A DNA stretch of 64,000 nucleotides from Microplitis mediator (Eukaryota; Arthropoda; Insecta; Hymenoptera; Braconidae). Below the pieces are notes generated by a model. The model searched no databases. It saw only the letters and a program-made list of their open reading frames with translations, and was not told the origin of the DNA. Shown one piece after another: positions 1-9,854 of this stretch. Position numbers and translations under genes: made by a program. How positions within the stretch are numbered: position 1 is the stretch's first letter; every line of letters starts with the position of its first letter. The stretch covers positions 10,305,207 to 10,369,206 of the forward strand of contig NC_079974.1 in the NCBI RefSeq assembly GCF_029852145.1. Direction: 5' to 3'.

Positions 1-39
1 TTCATAATGTGGAAGATGATAAATTTTATTTTTCAATAA

Positions 40-192
40 AGTAAAAGACCTAATACCCGATCAGAGAACTAGTACTGGATCATTTCATGTATTTGTTCAT
101 CTATATTTAATAAAATTCAGTGAATATAGATAGACAAATACATGGGTGATACGGGTAATAGTTCCCTGATTAGGTACTGGGTTTCTTACCTT
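40..192. repeat. small imperfect inverted repeat
   Basis: The left arm (CTAATACCCGATCAGAGAAC and on to a CATGTATTTG block) is matched in reverse complement by the right arm (CATGGGTGATACGGGTAATA, then TCCCTGATTAGGTACTGG). The two arms meet near 115, giving a hairpin of about 150 bp. It looks like a decayed palindromic MITE. No coding content is visible. The rest of 193-940 is featureless AT-rich sequence. Confidence 0.55.
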
Positions 193-1378
193 ACTGTATA
201 AGCGAGTTTGATACAACAGAAACGTTTTACAGGCTTTTTATATTTATTTTGTACGTAGTTTTAGATACAATAAAAAAAAAATTTCTTTGAAAAATTTGTT
301 ACGCCTAGTTAGCAACATATTTTTTGACGGTTAAGGGGCTAAAATAATGGTGGATAATAAATTTTACAATAAAACCAAAAACAATAAAATAGAAAATTTA
401 TATGCTTAATAACAAATATAGGTAATCAGAAAGTTTTATATTCCATTTCTGTTTCATATGAATAATTACTAAAATTTTAAAGTGAAAATTTGAAGTTTTC
501 TTTCATTTATTGCAAATAATTCAATCTTTAATTATTTGCTTCAAAATCATCAAATTTTTTCAATAAAGCATTGTTTTGTCATTAAGCTGCTTATGTGTCT
601 CGTAAATAATATTAAGCAATAAAAAAAACTTATTAAATATAAAAATCACGGTGCAACAAAATTATTTTTTTTTGCTATTGAGATAATAGAATGAAAACTA
701 TTAATAGAAAAAAATAACTAGTTGCCCTAAAAACCGCAACGATAATATCGAATCTCACACCTTAAATTACATGGATATTTTGTTAACAGTGCAGACTATT
801 AAAGCAGGTGAATTAATCTCATTTAAATATAACGAATAAATAGCAGTAACTTATAATATTATTATTTTGATACTCAATATTTCTATGAGCGATATATTTT
901 TTAGATTTATAAAGTCTAGGATTTCATATATTATTGGCAAAAAAATTATCAGAACATATTTAATCATAATAATAAAGAAAATGAAGTAAATGAAATAAAA
1001 AAAAAAAAAAAAAAAAAATGCACGTCTTTATATGTACAAAATATACATGTGCACTTTTAAATTTTTTCATTTTTCAGATTATATTCATAAATATTAATTA
1101 TTTTTCCATCTGACCAATTTTTATACTGACACATGCCTATAAAAATAATTTTATACAAATACAAAAATCAAAGGCACATATTTCTATTCCTAAATACTAC
1201 ATGTGCATTAAAATTTAAAAAATTTTTTTTATATAAGTAATATATACGAGCAACCTGCATTCACTACGTATCTGTCCAAATATCACTATTAAATTTATAA
1301 AATACGCAGAAAAAAAGGATTTCTTCCCGCAACAAAATTTTAATTTGTATCAAGAAATTTTATGCATTACCAACTAAG

Positions 1379-1612
1379 GTAAATGTACCAATACCGGAAC
1401 GACGAAGGGTATACGACTGACTTTTATCGTTTTAAAATAAACACATAGAATAGACATTTACCTATTCAAAAATAATCAAATTAGTTCAGTTTTCTTAAAT
1501 TTAATATAAAAAAAAAGTATTTTTTCTATGACACCCAAAAGACCCAATACCGGAACGCTGAAATAGCTTCGTCCCAATACGGGAATTCGGTTGTCCTAAT
1601 ACCGGAACAGTA
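1379..1612 (+). repeat. short repeats of CCAATACCGGAAC
   Basis: The motif CCAATACCGGAAC, or a one- or two-base variant, occurs four times (near 1389, 1548, 1573 and 1595), with irregular spacing of 20 to 160 bp. It resembles the subterminal motif clusters that transposases bind in DNA transposons, but no matching terminal inverted repeats were found. Confidence 0.4.
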
Positions 1613-1682
1613 AATAAAATGAGTTATTTCTTGCATTTATTCATGGTGAAAATATTAACAATTATTAAATAATACTAATGTA

Positions 1683-1893
1683 AAGCGAGTGTGAATGAAG
1701 CAGACATCAGACAACTTTAAAATTATAAATAAATAAGATAAATAATTAAAAAAATAATATTTGTAAAGAAAGGACTATTAATTTCAAAATTTTTTGAATG
1801 CGCATTTTTAAAAATTTTATTTTATTAATTAGATACTCGATTTATTAATAATTTTAAATTTGTCTGATGTCTGCTATATCACACTCATAATGT
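1683..1893. repeat. palindrome with GTCTGATGTCTGC ends
   Basis: The left end reads GTGTGAATGAAGCAGACATC and the right end carries the inverse, GATGTCTGCTATATCACACT. The interior is AT-rich. It shares its terminal motif with the cluster at 3060-4150, suggesting a small non-autonomous DNA element family. Confidence 0.5.
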
Positions 1894-2001
1894 AAAATGT
1901 ATTTTAAATTTTTAAATGATTAAATATTCAATGAAAATAAATATTTTGAACTGAAGAATAGAAACAAAATAAATCATTTGACGTTAAAAATAATTTTTAA
2001 A

Positions 2002-2117
2002 AAATCGGTCTATCGGTTGACCCTGCGGGCCAGCCCTGAAACTTCCCGCTATTTTCAAGCTCCTTGAGCTCGAAAACTTTGTTGTGAATACATTTTCGAG
2101 CTCTTTCGAGCTCTTAA
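2002..2117 (+). mobile_element. ACTTCCCGC-family fragment (5' end only)
   Basis: The fragment has the family's start motif GGTTGACCCTGCGGGCCAGC, then ACTTCCCGC and the short palindromes AAGCTCCTTGAGCTCG and TTTCGAGCTC. It stops after about 115 bp. Longer copies lie at 8592-12454, 14563-15050 and 16591-17790. Its GC content is clearly above the surroundings. Confidence 0.65.
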
Positions 2118-2462
2118 ATATAGTTAATAAATAGTTCGACATACTTCAAATAGTAAAAAATATTTTTTTTTTATGATATACTATTCAAATAAAAAAATTT
2201 ACGTATATTATTCAAATACAAAAATGTTTATAAAATTTTAATACACATGTAGTCTTCAGAAATACAAACATGTGACTTTCATTTTTTTACTATTTACACT
2301 GATATACAAACGTAATTTTTTTTTTTTTTATTTCATTAAATTGATTTTATTTATTATTATGATAAATATGTGTTCTGATAATTTTATTGAATAAAAACAA
2401 AAATGCACGAGCAGAGCATCTAAAAATAATATAAATAAGTAAATGTTATTAATTTTTATCAA

Positions 2463-2898
2463 TACACCGAAAAAAAGATTTATTTGAGCCAACTAAGATT
2501 TATTCGAGCCAAAGATATCGTATATTTGGATATGGCCAAATAAATATTTAATTGTGAGAAAGATTTAATATATTTGAGTAGTTCAATTGCGTGAAATAAG
2601 TGATTTATTTGTGGTAAAGAAATGATCCAATTGCTACAAATAAATAAGGGCTTCAAATATATGCATAGTATCGCCAGATTTTCGGTTATTTGTCACAAAT
2701 TTAATATCTTTACTTGTGGTAATATATCAATTGCTTACCACAAATAAATTATATATTTCCGTCAAATTATAAAATTATTTGAATTAATTGTCATATTTTG
2801 TTGTATCAAATATATTTATTGGTCATCAAGAAATAATTAAAAAAAAGCCACAAATAAATTGATTTATTTGGGACAAATATTTCTTTTTTTCAGTGTAT
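2463..2898. mobile_element. MITE-like element with ACACCGAAAAAAAGA termini
   Basis: The left end reads ATACACCGAAAAAAAGATTT and the right end reads TTTCTTTTTTTCAGTGTAT, its imperfect inverse. Inside are many AAATAAAT and ACAAATAA words, some next to GAGCC or GTGG, as expected for subterminal transposase-binding clusters. No ORF. A relative with CTATACACCGAAAAA ends lies at 58205-58505. Confidence 0.6.
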
Positions 2899-3059
2899 AT
2901 ATTTATAGAGAACTCATGAAAGTTTTAGTTTTAAAATTATAGCTTTAGAAAAACGGTAGATACAAAAAGTCAAAAATAACTGAAAAGATATTTTAAATAC
3001 GCGCCATTATCACTTTTTTAACTTCTGGTAAGTATACTCGCGTTTCTCGCAGAGATATC

Positions 3060-4150
3060 GATTGTTAAAGTTTCGAGTTGTCATATGTCTGCTACATTCA
3101 CACTCATGATTCTGAAGTTAGCCGATGTCTAATACGTTTTGGATTTTCTTCAAACCGATAAATAATAAAAAAAATTGCACCTGTAGATTTTTTAATTTTC
3201 TGCATATGCGTTTTTTAGTTTTTATGTTTTTTAATTTTTTAATTTTTTTTTTTTGTAATCGATTCGTTGAAAAAAAAAAAACACGAAAATTTTAAATTGT
3301 CTGCTAACTTCAGAATCATTCACACTCATAGATTTTTGGGCTATTATAAACAAAAGTCATATATTATAAACAAATTAATTGAAAAATATGAGTAAATGTA
3401 TCTGACAATTGGAAATTTAAAAATGTTGTAATAAATAAATAAAATATAAGTACAATAAAAATTGAAAAATCCTAAATATTTAGATAATTGAAAAATCAGG
3501 ACACGCATTTTTTTAAATTTCATTATTCTATTTAATTTATTTATTTACTTAAAATTTATAAATTTTCGCATGTCTGCCTCATTCAATGATCCTAAAGTTA
3601 ACAGACAATTACTAATTTTCATATTTTTTTTTTTAACAAACAATAACAAAAATAAAAAACTAAATATGCACTTGTAGAAAGTCAAGAAAACTCTAGGTGT
3701 AATTTCTAAAAATATTTTTTTTTATCATTTATCGTTTTAAAAATAATCAAAAAATTATTAGATGTCAGCTAACTTAAGTATTATCACATTAACACTCATT
3801 TTAAAAATGCATTTATCGAAGTTTATAGATCTTGGACGTGCAAAGCTTGAAGAAAATTTTGCGTTAATTTTTCGTTTATTTAAAAAAGGAAAAAATAAAA
3901 TTAATTATATTATTTTTATTATCACATTACTATATGAGTATGAATGTCGAAGATATGAGACAGTGTATGAATTTTAAATAAATGAACGAAGTAATTAAAA
4001 TAATGAAATGTAAAGAAATGCGCAAACGGATTTTTCATTGATCTGAATGCGCATTTTTTTATTTTTATTCTATTTACATTTTATATATTTGATCTCAAAT
4101 TTAAAAAATTCTCACTTGTCAGTTACATTCACACTCATCATTACTATTTG
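3060..4150. repeat. cluster of TGTCTGC...CACACTCAT motifs
   Basis: Variants of GTCTGCTACATTCACACT occur near 3085, 3300 (inverse half GTCTGCTAACTTCAGAATC), 3570, 3762 and 4115. Some are paired as inverted ends around 150-250 bp of AT-rich DNA, for example 3080-3330. The reading frame at 3762-3977 is an accidental ORF inside this cluster. The cluster shares its motif with the palindrome at 1683-1893. Confidence 0.45.
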
Positions 4151-5031
4151 TTAAAAAAGATTAACATTTTTTTAACGAATATTACGTAATGCTGAACGAA
4201 AGCATTCAATGGCGTCTTCATAACACGAATCAACGTGATTTGTATAACCAGACGAATACATATATCTTAATAATTCAACAACTACCCTGCGATTAAAGAA
4301 AGTTGTAAGAAAATACAACTCAATAGAAGTGGCTCGTTTTTATAAAAAACTTAGATAAAATTTTCCAACTTTGTGTTCAAATATTTTTACAAATTTAATA
4401 ATGGAATTCATGGCCGATTAAACTATCACTTTCTGAGTTGTGAAACGCAACAATTGAATTAAATCTCTTATTTCAATTTTAACTATAATTTGGTACTTAT
4501 TTCGACTTATAATTAATAGAAATTCATATTTACCTTTAATAGAAATGAAACAAAATGAAATGAATTTAAATAATATAATCGTTTTGTCTAGAACTTAATT
4601 TTTTTAAGATGTCACGAATAAGAAGAAAGAAAGGCTAGAAAACTCTCAATGTCTGTAAGAATTTATGTTTACACCATATCACAATTTATTAAATAGAGGG
4701 CAACACTTTCAAAAAGAAGAAGCGCAACCTACCGGCAAAAGTTTTAACTTCACACTGCATATAGTTTGACTAGCGTAATACTGTGACTCAGCTAGTATCA
4801 AGTCACATTGAACTCGACCATTTTACTTAAAAGGGACGAAGGCACCCGAATGATATTGCCACAAATCCAACTGATACTACAGTTTATGGGATTTACATTA
4901 AACGGCGTACATTACATGTCACTGTTTCTACAATAGCATCGTTGCTATTGTTTTTGCTGGCGTATTTCTTATCGCAGGTTATATAAATTATAAACTTTAA
5001 CGTTCATTTTAAATAAATGAATAAAATACAT
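4151..5031 (+). promoter_or_regulatory. presumed 5' flank of the THAP gene
   Basis: This is the sequence upstream of the first THAP exon. It is somewhat less AT-rich than its surroundings between 4640 and 4980. A TATAAA string lies at 4982-4987, about 45 bp before the ATG. It could be a core promoter, but the short spacing would leave almost no 5' UTR and such strings are common in AT-rich DNA. No other gene is visible here. Confidence 0.25.
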
Positions 5032-5165
5032 ATGAAACGTAAGTGCTGTGTAATTGGGTGTATAAGTAACTGCCAGAATATGGCAGTAAAATATTACTGT
5101 TTCCCAGGACGCACATGGGAACATGAGCGAAAAAGTATATGGATTGCTAATACACAAGAAAATAT
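5032..5165 (+). CDS. THAP-DDE protein, exon 1: N-terminal half of the THAP zinc finger
   Basis: Translation from the ATG at 5032 gives 44 codons plus two bases. It starts with MKRKCCVIGC, the classical THAP start with the first two zinc-binding cysteines (Cys5 and Cys10). The conserved Phe-Pro pair follows (residues 28-29, YYCFPGRTWEHERKSIW). The exon ends in a good splice donor, GTGAGT at 5166. Its two leftover bases (AT) join the single base at the start of exon 2 (29619) to make Met45, and the combined frame then runs straight into LWKP and ICSLHF. That is the order W-x-P ... C-x2-H expected of the C2CH THAP domain. THAP domains bind DNA and occur in P-element and THAP/DDE transposases and in domesticated host proteins. 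The joining is inferred from phase and domain continuity. Confidence 0.82.
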
Positions 5166-5340
5166 GTGAGTATAATATTATTGTTTTTGTTCATGTTGTT
5201 ATTTATTATTTACAATAAGTCATTCCGATCAATTTTTTGATAATCTTTATTTATTTCATTTCATGCATAGGTTACGTTTTGGAGTAACAATATCTCCGTC
5301 ATGAGACCTGACTACTGTAATAAATTTTGCATAAAGTTAT

Positions 5341-5480
5341 CAAGGACCAATTTTTCAATCTAAGTTTCTTTTAACCGTGTATTAATTATTATTGCTGGTA
5401 TATATTATTAATATATAGGTATACCAGCAATAATGATTTAACCCCGGATGAATAAAAATCCGGATTGAAAAACTTGCCCT
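5341..5480. repeat. small inverted-repeat element
   Basis: The left arm (TTTTTCAATC, TTAACC, ATTATTGCTGGTATA) is matched by an inverted right arm (TATACCAGCAATAAT, TTTAACCCCGG, CCGGATTGAAAAAC). The centre is a TATATTATTAATATATA loop near 5410. It resembles a 140-bp MITE within the THAP intron. The rest of 5166-6190 shows no feature beyond AT-rich sequence. Confidence 0.55.
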
Positions 5481-6193
5481 AATTTTAAAGATGAAATAAT
5501 TTATAAATGAGGTTTTGGATTATTTTAATAATGTTTTAATAATTTGATAAGAAATGAGTAATTATTTCGTTTTTATAATGTAATTTTAAATATTTTATAT
5601 TTATCTAAAAAACAATTAAAATCTATTGTATATTTTAAATTTGTTTAATTAAAATTTTTTTAATTATTTTATTACATATCATTCTAAATTCTGAATTTAT
5701 TATAAATTTATCTTAATTCAACTACAAATCGAAATGGTTCGTTTTTTTGGAAAATGAAAAATATAAGAATTATTTAAAACAAAAATTTGTATTTCAGTTT
5801 AACATGTGTCCTAAGAATATTATTTATTATTTATGAAAAAAAAGCATCATAACAAACAATATTAATTAATACGGATGTATTATAAATAATTATCACTATA
5901 GTTATTGTAAAAATATAAAATTTTAAATTAATTTTGATCTCATATTGGAAATTATATGAAACTCTATACTTCGTAAGTTTTATTGGAGTAATTTTACCAT
6001 ACTGTGTAAGAAATAATTTACAAGAATAAAAGAAGTTTTAATTAAAATTTGAGATATTTAAACAAAATGAATATATTAACGTGGATAAAATTGATTTTAA
6101 AATTTGAATTTCAAAATACGTAAAATTTCTCATAGACTGTCGTGAAAAAAACGAAATATTTTATTTTTGCACTTCTATATACATATATATGTA

Positions 6194-6491
6194 TTAGGGT
6201 GTTTCATATTTAGGCGATATTTTTTTTCTTTTTGTCCTACCTGACAAACTAATAGTTTATGGAAATAAATATTCCCGCTTTAAAAAAATTCTAAGTTAAT
6301 TAGGGGCTTAGCGCATCGAAAAATTCGATTTCTCGTTAACATGGGAAATCGAATTTTTCGATGCGCTAAGCCCCTAATTGACTTCGAATGTTTTTGAAGC
6401 GGGAATATTTTTTTTTTTTTCCATCAATTATTAATTTTTCAGGTAGGATAGAAAAAAAAAACAAATATCGCCTAAATCCGAAACACTCTAA
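6194..6491. mobile_element. fold-back element FB1, 298 bp
   Basis: The left terminus is TTAGGGTGTTTCATATTTAG and the right terminus is the imperfect inverse ending GAAACACTCTAA. The arms run almost to the centre near 6340, where an ACATGGG loop separates two perfect copies of AATTCGATTTC/GAAATCGAATT. TA-rich tracts flank both sides (ATATATGTA on the left, CATGTATAT on the right). There is no coding content. It is the shortest of the TTAGGGTG fold-backs. Confidence 0.75.
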
Positions 6492-6504
6492 CATGTATAT
6501 GTTA

Positions 6505-7207
6505 CACTAGTCCAAAAAAATCATTTTTTTTCTTCGTCTCATATGAGATAATATTATCTCAAAATTTTTTCGAAGATATAAAAAAAAAATTCTTGCCAAA
6601 GGCCAATGTGGCATTTCAATTCTACCAGGCGCTCAAGCATTTTTTTATTTTAAAACATTTTTGCAAAAAATGAAATTAGATAAACATACGTTAATATTAG
6701 CTTGCTCTTGAAAATTATTCATAATTGACCGTTTATAATTAAAAAAAAAATTTGTTTATTATATTATAAATAGTTTAATAAATTTATAAATAAGTCTTGC
6801 TGTCACTGAAAAATTACTCCAGAAAGCTGAAAATCGTTCCAGAATCATAGGAATTCAATAAATTATCTATAAGTAATGTCAATTACTGCCAACCTTTGTG
6901 TTATAGCTATCCTCCTTAGAATTCATTCCGTTGTAAGTATTTAAAGCCCGATAACTTTTTACCACTTAGAATTACCATGAAACTATTTCAGAGCTTTTTT
7001 GTAGAGAATTAAATTCCCTATAAGAATTAAGCACTAAAATAGAAAAAAAAATTTTGTCGTGGTTTTAACTGAAGAAAACGAAAGAAAACTGCTATTTATA
7101 TGAAAAAAAAAAAATTGAAATATGAAGGTGACTTTTGGCGAGAATTTTTTTTATACCTTAGAGAAACTTATGAGATGATGGGAAAAAAATTTTTTCTTTT
7201 GGACTGC

Positions 7208-7213
<6 letters not shown>
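6505..7213. mobile_element. fold-back element FB2, diverged
   Basis: The left end (ACTAGTCCAAAAAAATC, then AAATTCTTGCCAAA) is inverted at the right end (TTTGGCGAGAATT, then TTCTTTTGGACTGCTCTAA). The arms have decayed in the middle. The shared fold-back core, TTTTTTGTAGAGAATTAAAT, is at 6995-7014. It abuts the TA tract at 7213-7238 and so touches FB3. The ORF at 7100-7288 is an artefact of this arm plus the TA tract. Confidence 0.55.
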
Positions 7214-7238
<25 letters not shown>

Positions 7239-7243
<5 letters not shown>

Positions 7244-8198
7244 CTGGGCCAAAAAAATCGACTATATTTTTTTTTTTCGATACTGTGAAAATATTATTCC
7301 TGATGACCAAAAAAAATTATCGTGCAAGTTTGAGCCCTTAATATTGATATTAAGAAGTGTATCGTTACGACGATCAGTTTTTTGACAGAAGTTTTATTTT
7401 TTACCCAGAACTCGTAAATCATCTATCAGATAAATTTGAGCAATGTATATTCTTAAAGGAAATTGAATTCCCTACAAAAAAATTTCTCTTAGTAAATTGA
7501 AGTAAAACGAGTGGTTTCCTTGTACCCGTGCCTTAAACATTGATTTGTTTTTTAAATTCTTTGTTTCTATTTTGAATTTTTGTAACTACTAGAAATATTA
7601 ATATTTTTTGTAGTCAAGATACAAATTCTTAAAGGGAATTTAATGCTCTACAAAAAAGGTCTCTTAACATTTTTTGCTAAATTCACTCCTTCGAAAGTTA
7701 TTCAGGTCATTGATGTCGTTTTGACTCAACTTCAACCTTAAATAACGTTCGGAAGAGTGAATTTAGCAAAAAATGGTAAGAGACCTTTTTTGTAGAGCAT
7801 TAAATTTCCTTTAAGAATATGTATCTTGACTACAAAAAATATTAATATTTCTAGTAGTTACAAAAATCCAAAATAGAAACAAAGAATTTAAAAAACAAAT
7901 CAATGTTTAAGGCACGGGTACAAGGAAACCACTCGTTTTACGTCAATTTACTAAGAGAGATTTTTTGTAGGGAATTCAATTTCCTTTAAGAATATACATT
8001 GCTCAAATTTATCAGATAGATGATTTACGAGTTCTGGGTAAAAAATAAAACTTCTGTCAAAAAACTGATAGTCGTAACGATACACCTCTTAATATCAATA
8101 TTAAGGGCTCAAACTTGCACGATAATTTTTTTTGGTCATCAGGAATAATGTTTTCACAGTATCGAAAAAAAAAAATATAGTCGATTTTTTTGGCCCAG

Positions 8199-8203
<5 letters not shown>
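7239..8203. mobile_element. fold-back element FB3, 965 bp near-perfect palindrome
   Basis: The element starts TTAGACTGGGCCAAAAAAAT and ends with the exact inverse ATTTTTTTGGCCCAGTCTAA. Arms of about 470 bp match almost base for base across a centre near 7720. Each arm holds two copies of the shared core (near 7459 and 7637 on the left; 7785 and 7964 on the right). TA dinucleotide tracts bound it on both sides (7213-7238 and 8204-8262). There is no protein-coding frame. If transcribed within the THAP intron it would form a long double-stranded hairpin. Confidence 0.85.

Positions 8204-8262
<59 letters not shown>
8203..8262. repeat. (TA)n microsatellite
   Basis: About 30 TA units lie immediately right of FB3. 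It is the right flank of the insertion site rather than part of the palindrome. The short frames encoding Tyr-Ile runs across it are artefacts. From 8263 to 8591 only AT-rich sequence with a small GTGACTTATA/TATAAGTCAC hairpin is seen. Confidence 0.9.
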
Positions 8263-8266
<4 letters not shown>

Positions 8267-9413
8267 GTTGAATAGACCTTTGTGTGACCCCCCGTTTTTG
8301 TTTGCTATATGTATCCTCAAAACTGCATATTTTTTCGTCCTTCAAGGATTTTTGTTTCTAGACAGGACTTTTGACAGGATATCGAATTAACTATTATATA
8401 GTCCCTTGTGTGACTTATATGTATACTATATATATAAGTCACAGATCGGTACGTCACATAGATAATATACAAAGATATCTCCCATGAAAAAAATTTATAA
8501 AAAAAATATAAGTTAAAATATGAAAAAATATATTTTTCATATAAAAAGAAATACATAAAAAATATATAAATATATATAAATTATGTATAAAAAATCTGTT
8601 AATCGGTTGACCCTGCGAGCCAGCCCTAAAACTTCCCGCTGTTTTCAAGCTCGAGGAGCTCAAAAACATTGTTGTGAATACATTATCAAGCTCTTCGAGC
8701 TCCAAAATACTTTTGTATGCCATTGTTTTTGAAAAAAACCGCTTTTTAGCATTTCTTTCTCCCAGCTGATCAGATTTTGGGATTGTTTAGTTCGGTTTTT
8801 TCAAAGATATTGGCAAAAAACTGTTTTTCATCGTTTCTTTCTTCCACGATATCTCTTAGACAAATGACTCGATTTTGATGGTTAAGGTGGCAATTGACGC
8901 GTCTTAATAAATTCTAAAGCTGATCAGATTTTGGAGTTATTTAGTTCAGTTGTTTTAAAGATATATTCGCAAAAAACCGTTTCTTACCATTTCTTTCTCC
9001 CACGAAAACTCTTGGACGAATTATCGGATTGTGATAGTTAAGGTGACAATCGACTCGTTTTATTAAATTCTAAAGCTGATTAGATTTTGAAATTGATCGG
9101 ATGAGTCACTTCAAAGATAATCGAAAAAAAACGTTTTTTACCATTTCTTACTCCAACGATATCTCTCGAACAAATAAACCGATTGAGATGGTTGCGGTCG
9201 CATTCGACGAGGCTTATAAAGTTCTAAAGCTGATTAGATTTTGAAGTCGATCGTTCAAGTCGTTTCTGAGAAATCAATAAAAAACTAAAAAAAAAATTTG
9301 TTATTATTCGTAATTCGCCAATATTTTCGAGTCTACTTGATCTAATGATCTGAAATTTTTAGAAAATTTGATGGCCAACAAGCTCTTTCGATTAATTAAA
9401 AAGTTATAGACTG

Positions 9414-9414
9414 G

Positions 9415-9462
<48 letters not shown>
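9414..9462 (+). repeat. (CA)n microsatellite
   Basis: About 24 CA units form part of the ACTTCCCGC element. The tract is the left half of one interrupted by the insertion at 9464-12235, with the other half at 12239-12290. Confidence 0.9.
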
Positions 9463-9464
<2 letters not shown>

Positions 9465-9854
9465 GGTGACACGAATCGTAATCCGTGGACAATAGATCCG
9501 CGACGTCAAATCCGCGACATGAAATCCGAAGATATTTTATCCGATAGACAAAATGTCCTTGGACTAAATATTCAAGAGACAAAAAATCCGTGACAAAATA
9601 TCCTGTCGATAAATCTTATTCAGAAAAATATATTTTCAGTGGAAAATAATTCATGGTTTTCGATAAACGGGTACTGTACCATTCCAAGCATATGTATTGA
9701 CCTATTTCCAAAATAATACCCACCCAAAATCTGTGAAAAAAGGGCACCATACGATTTCAAGCATATGTGTTAATCTATTTTTAATATTTCACACTCAAAT
9801 TTTATGTGAAAATATATTAAACATTTCTGATAAAAGAGTACCGTACTATTTATA

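Larger units (their letters stand above)
945..2390. repeat. inverted repeat of about 1.4 kb with A/T-run arms
   Basis: The sequence ATTATCAGAACA followed by an ATCATAATAATAAA block at 945-980 is repeated inverted at 2345-2390. Further inward, both arms carry a long A or T run and then an ACATGTGCATT-like block (left near 1195-1210, right near 2240-2260). The arms are imperfect. The interior (1260-2150) holds the CCGGAAC repeats, a smaller palindrome and an ACTTCCCGC-family fragment, so younger sequences may have inserted between the arms. Confidence 0.5.

Noticed and set aside
6194..6201. TTAGGG strings as telomeric repeats
   Set aside because: Each occurs once at an element end and not in tandem, and continues TGGCTC, TGCTTC, TGTTTC or TGGTCC.
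8190..8390. Open frames rich in Tyr-Ile across TA tracts (also 8057-8345, 48996-49196)
   Set aside because: They are translations of (TA)n microsatellites and fold-back arms, with no domain.
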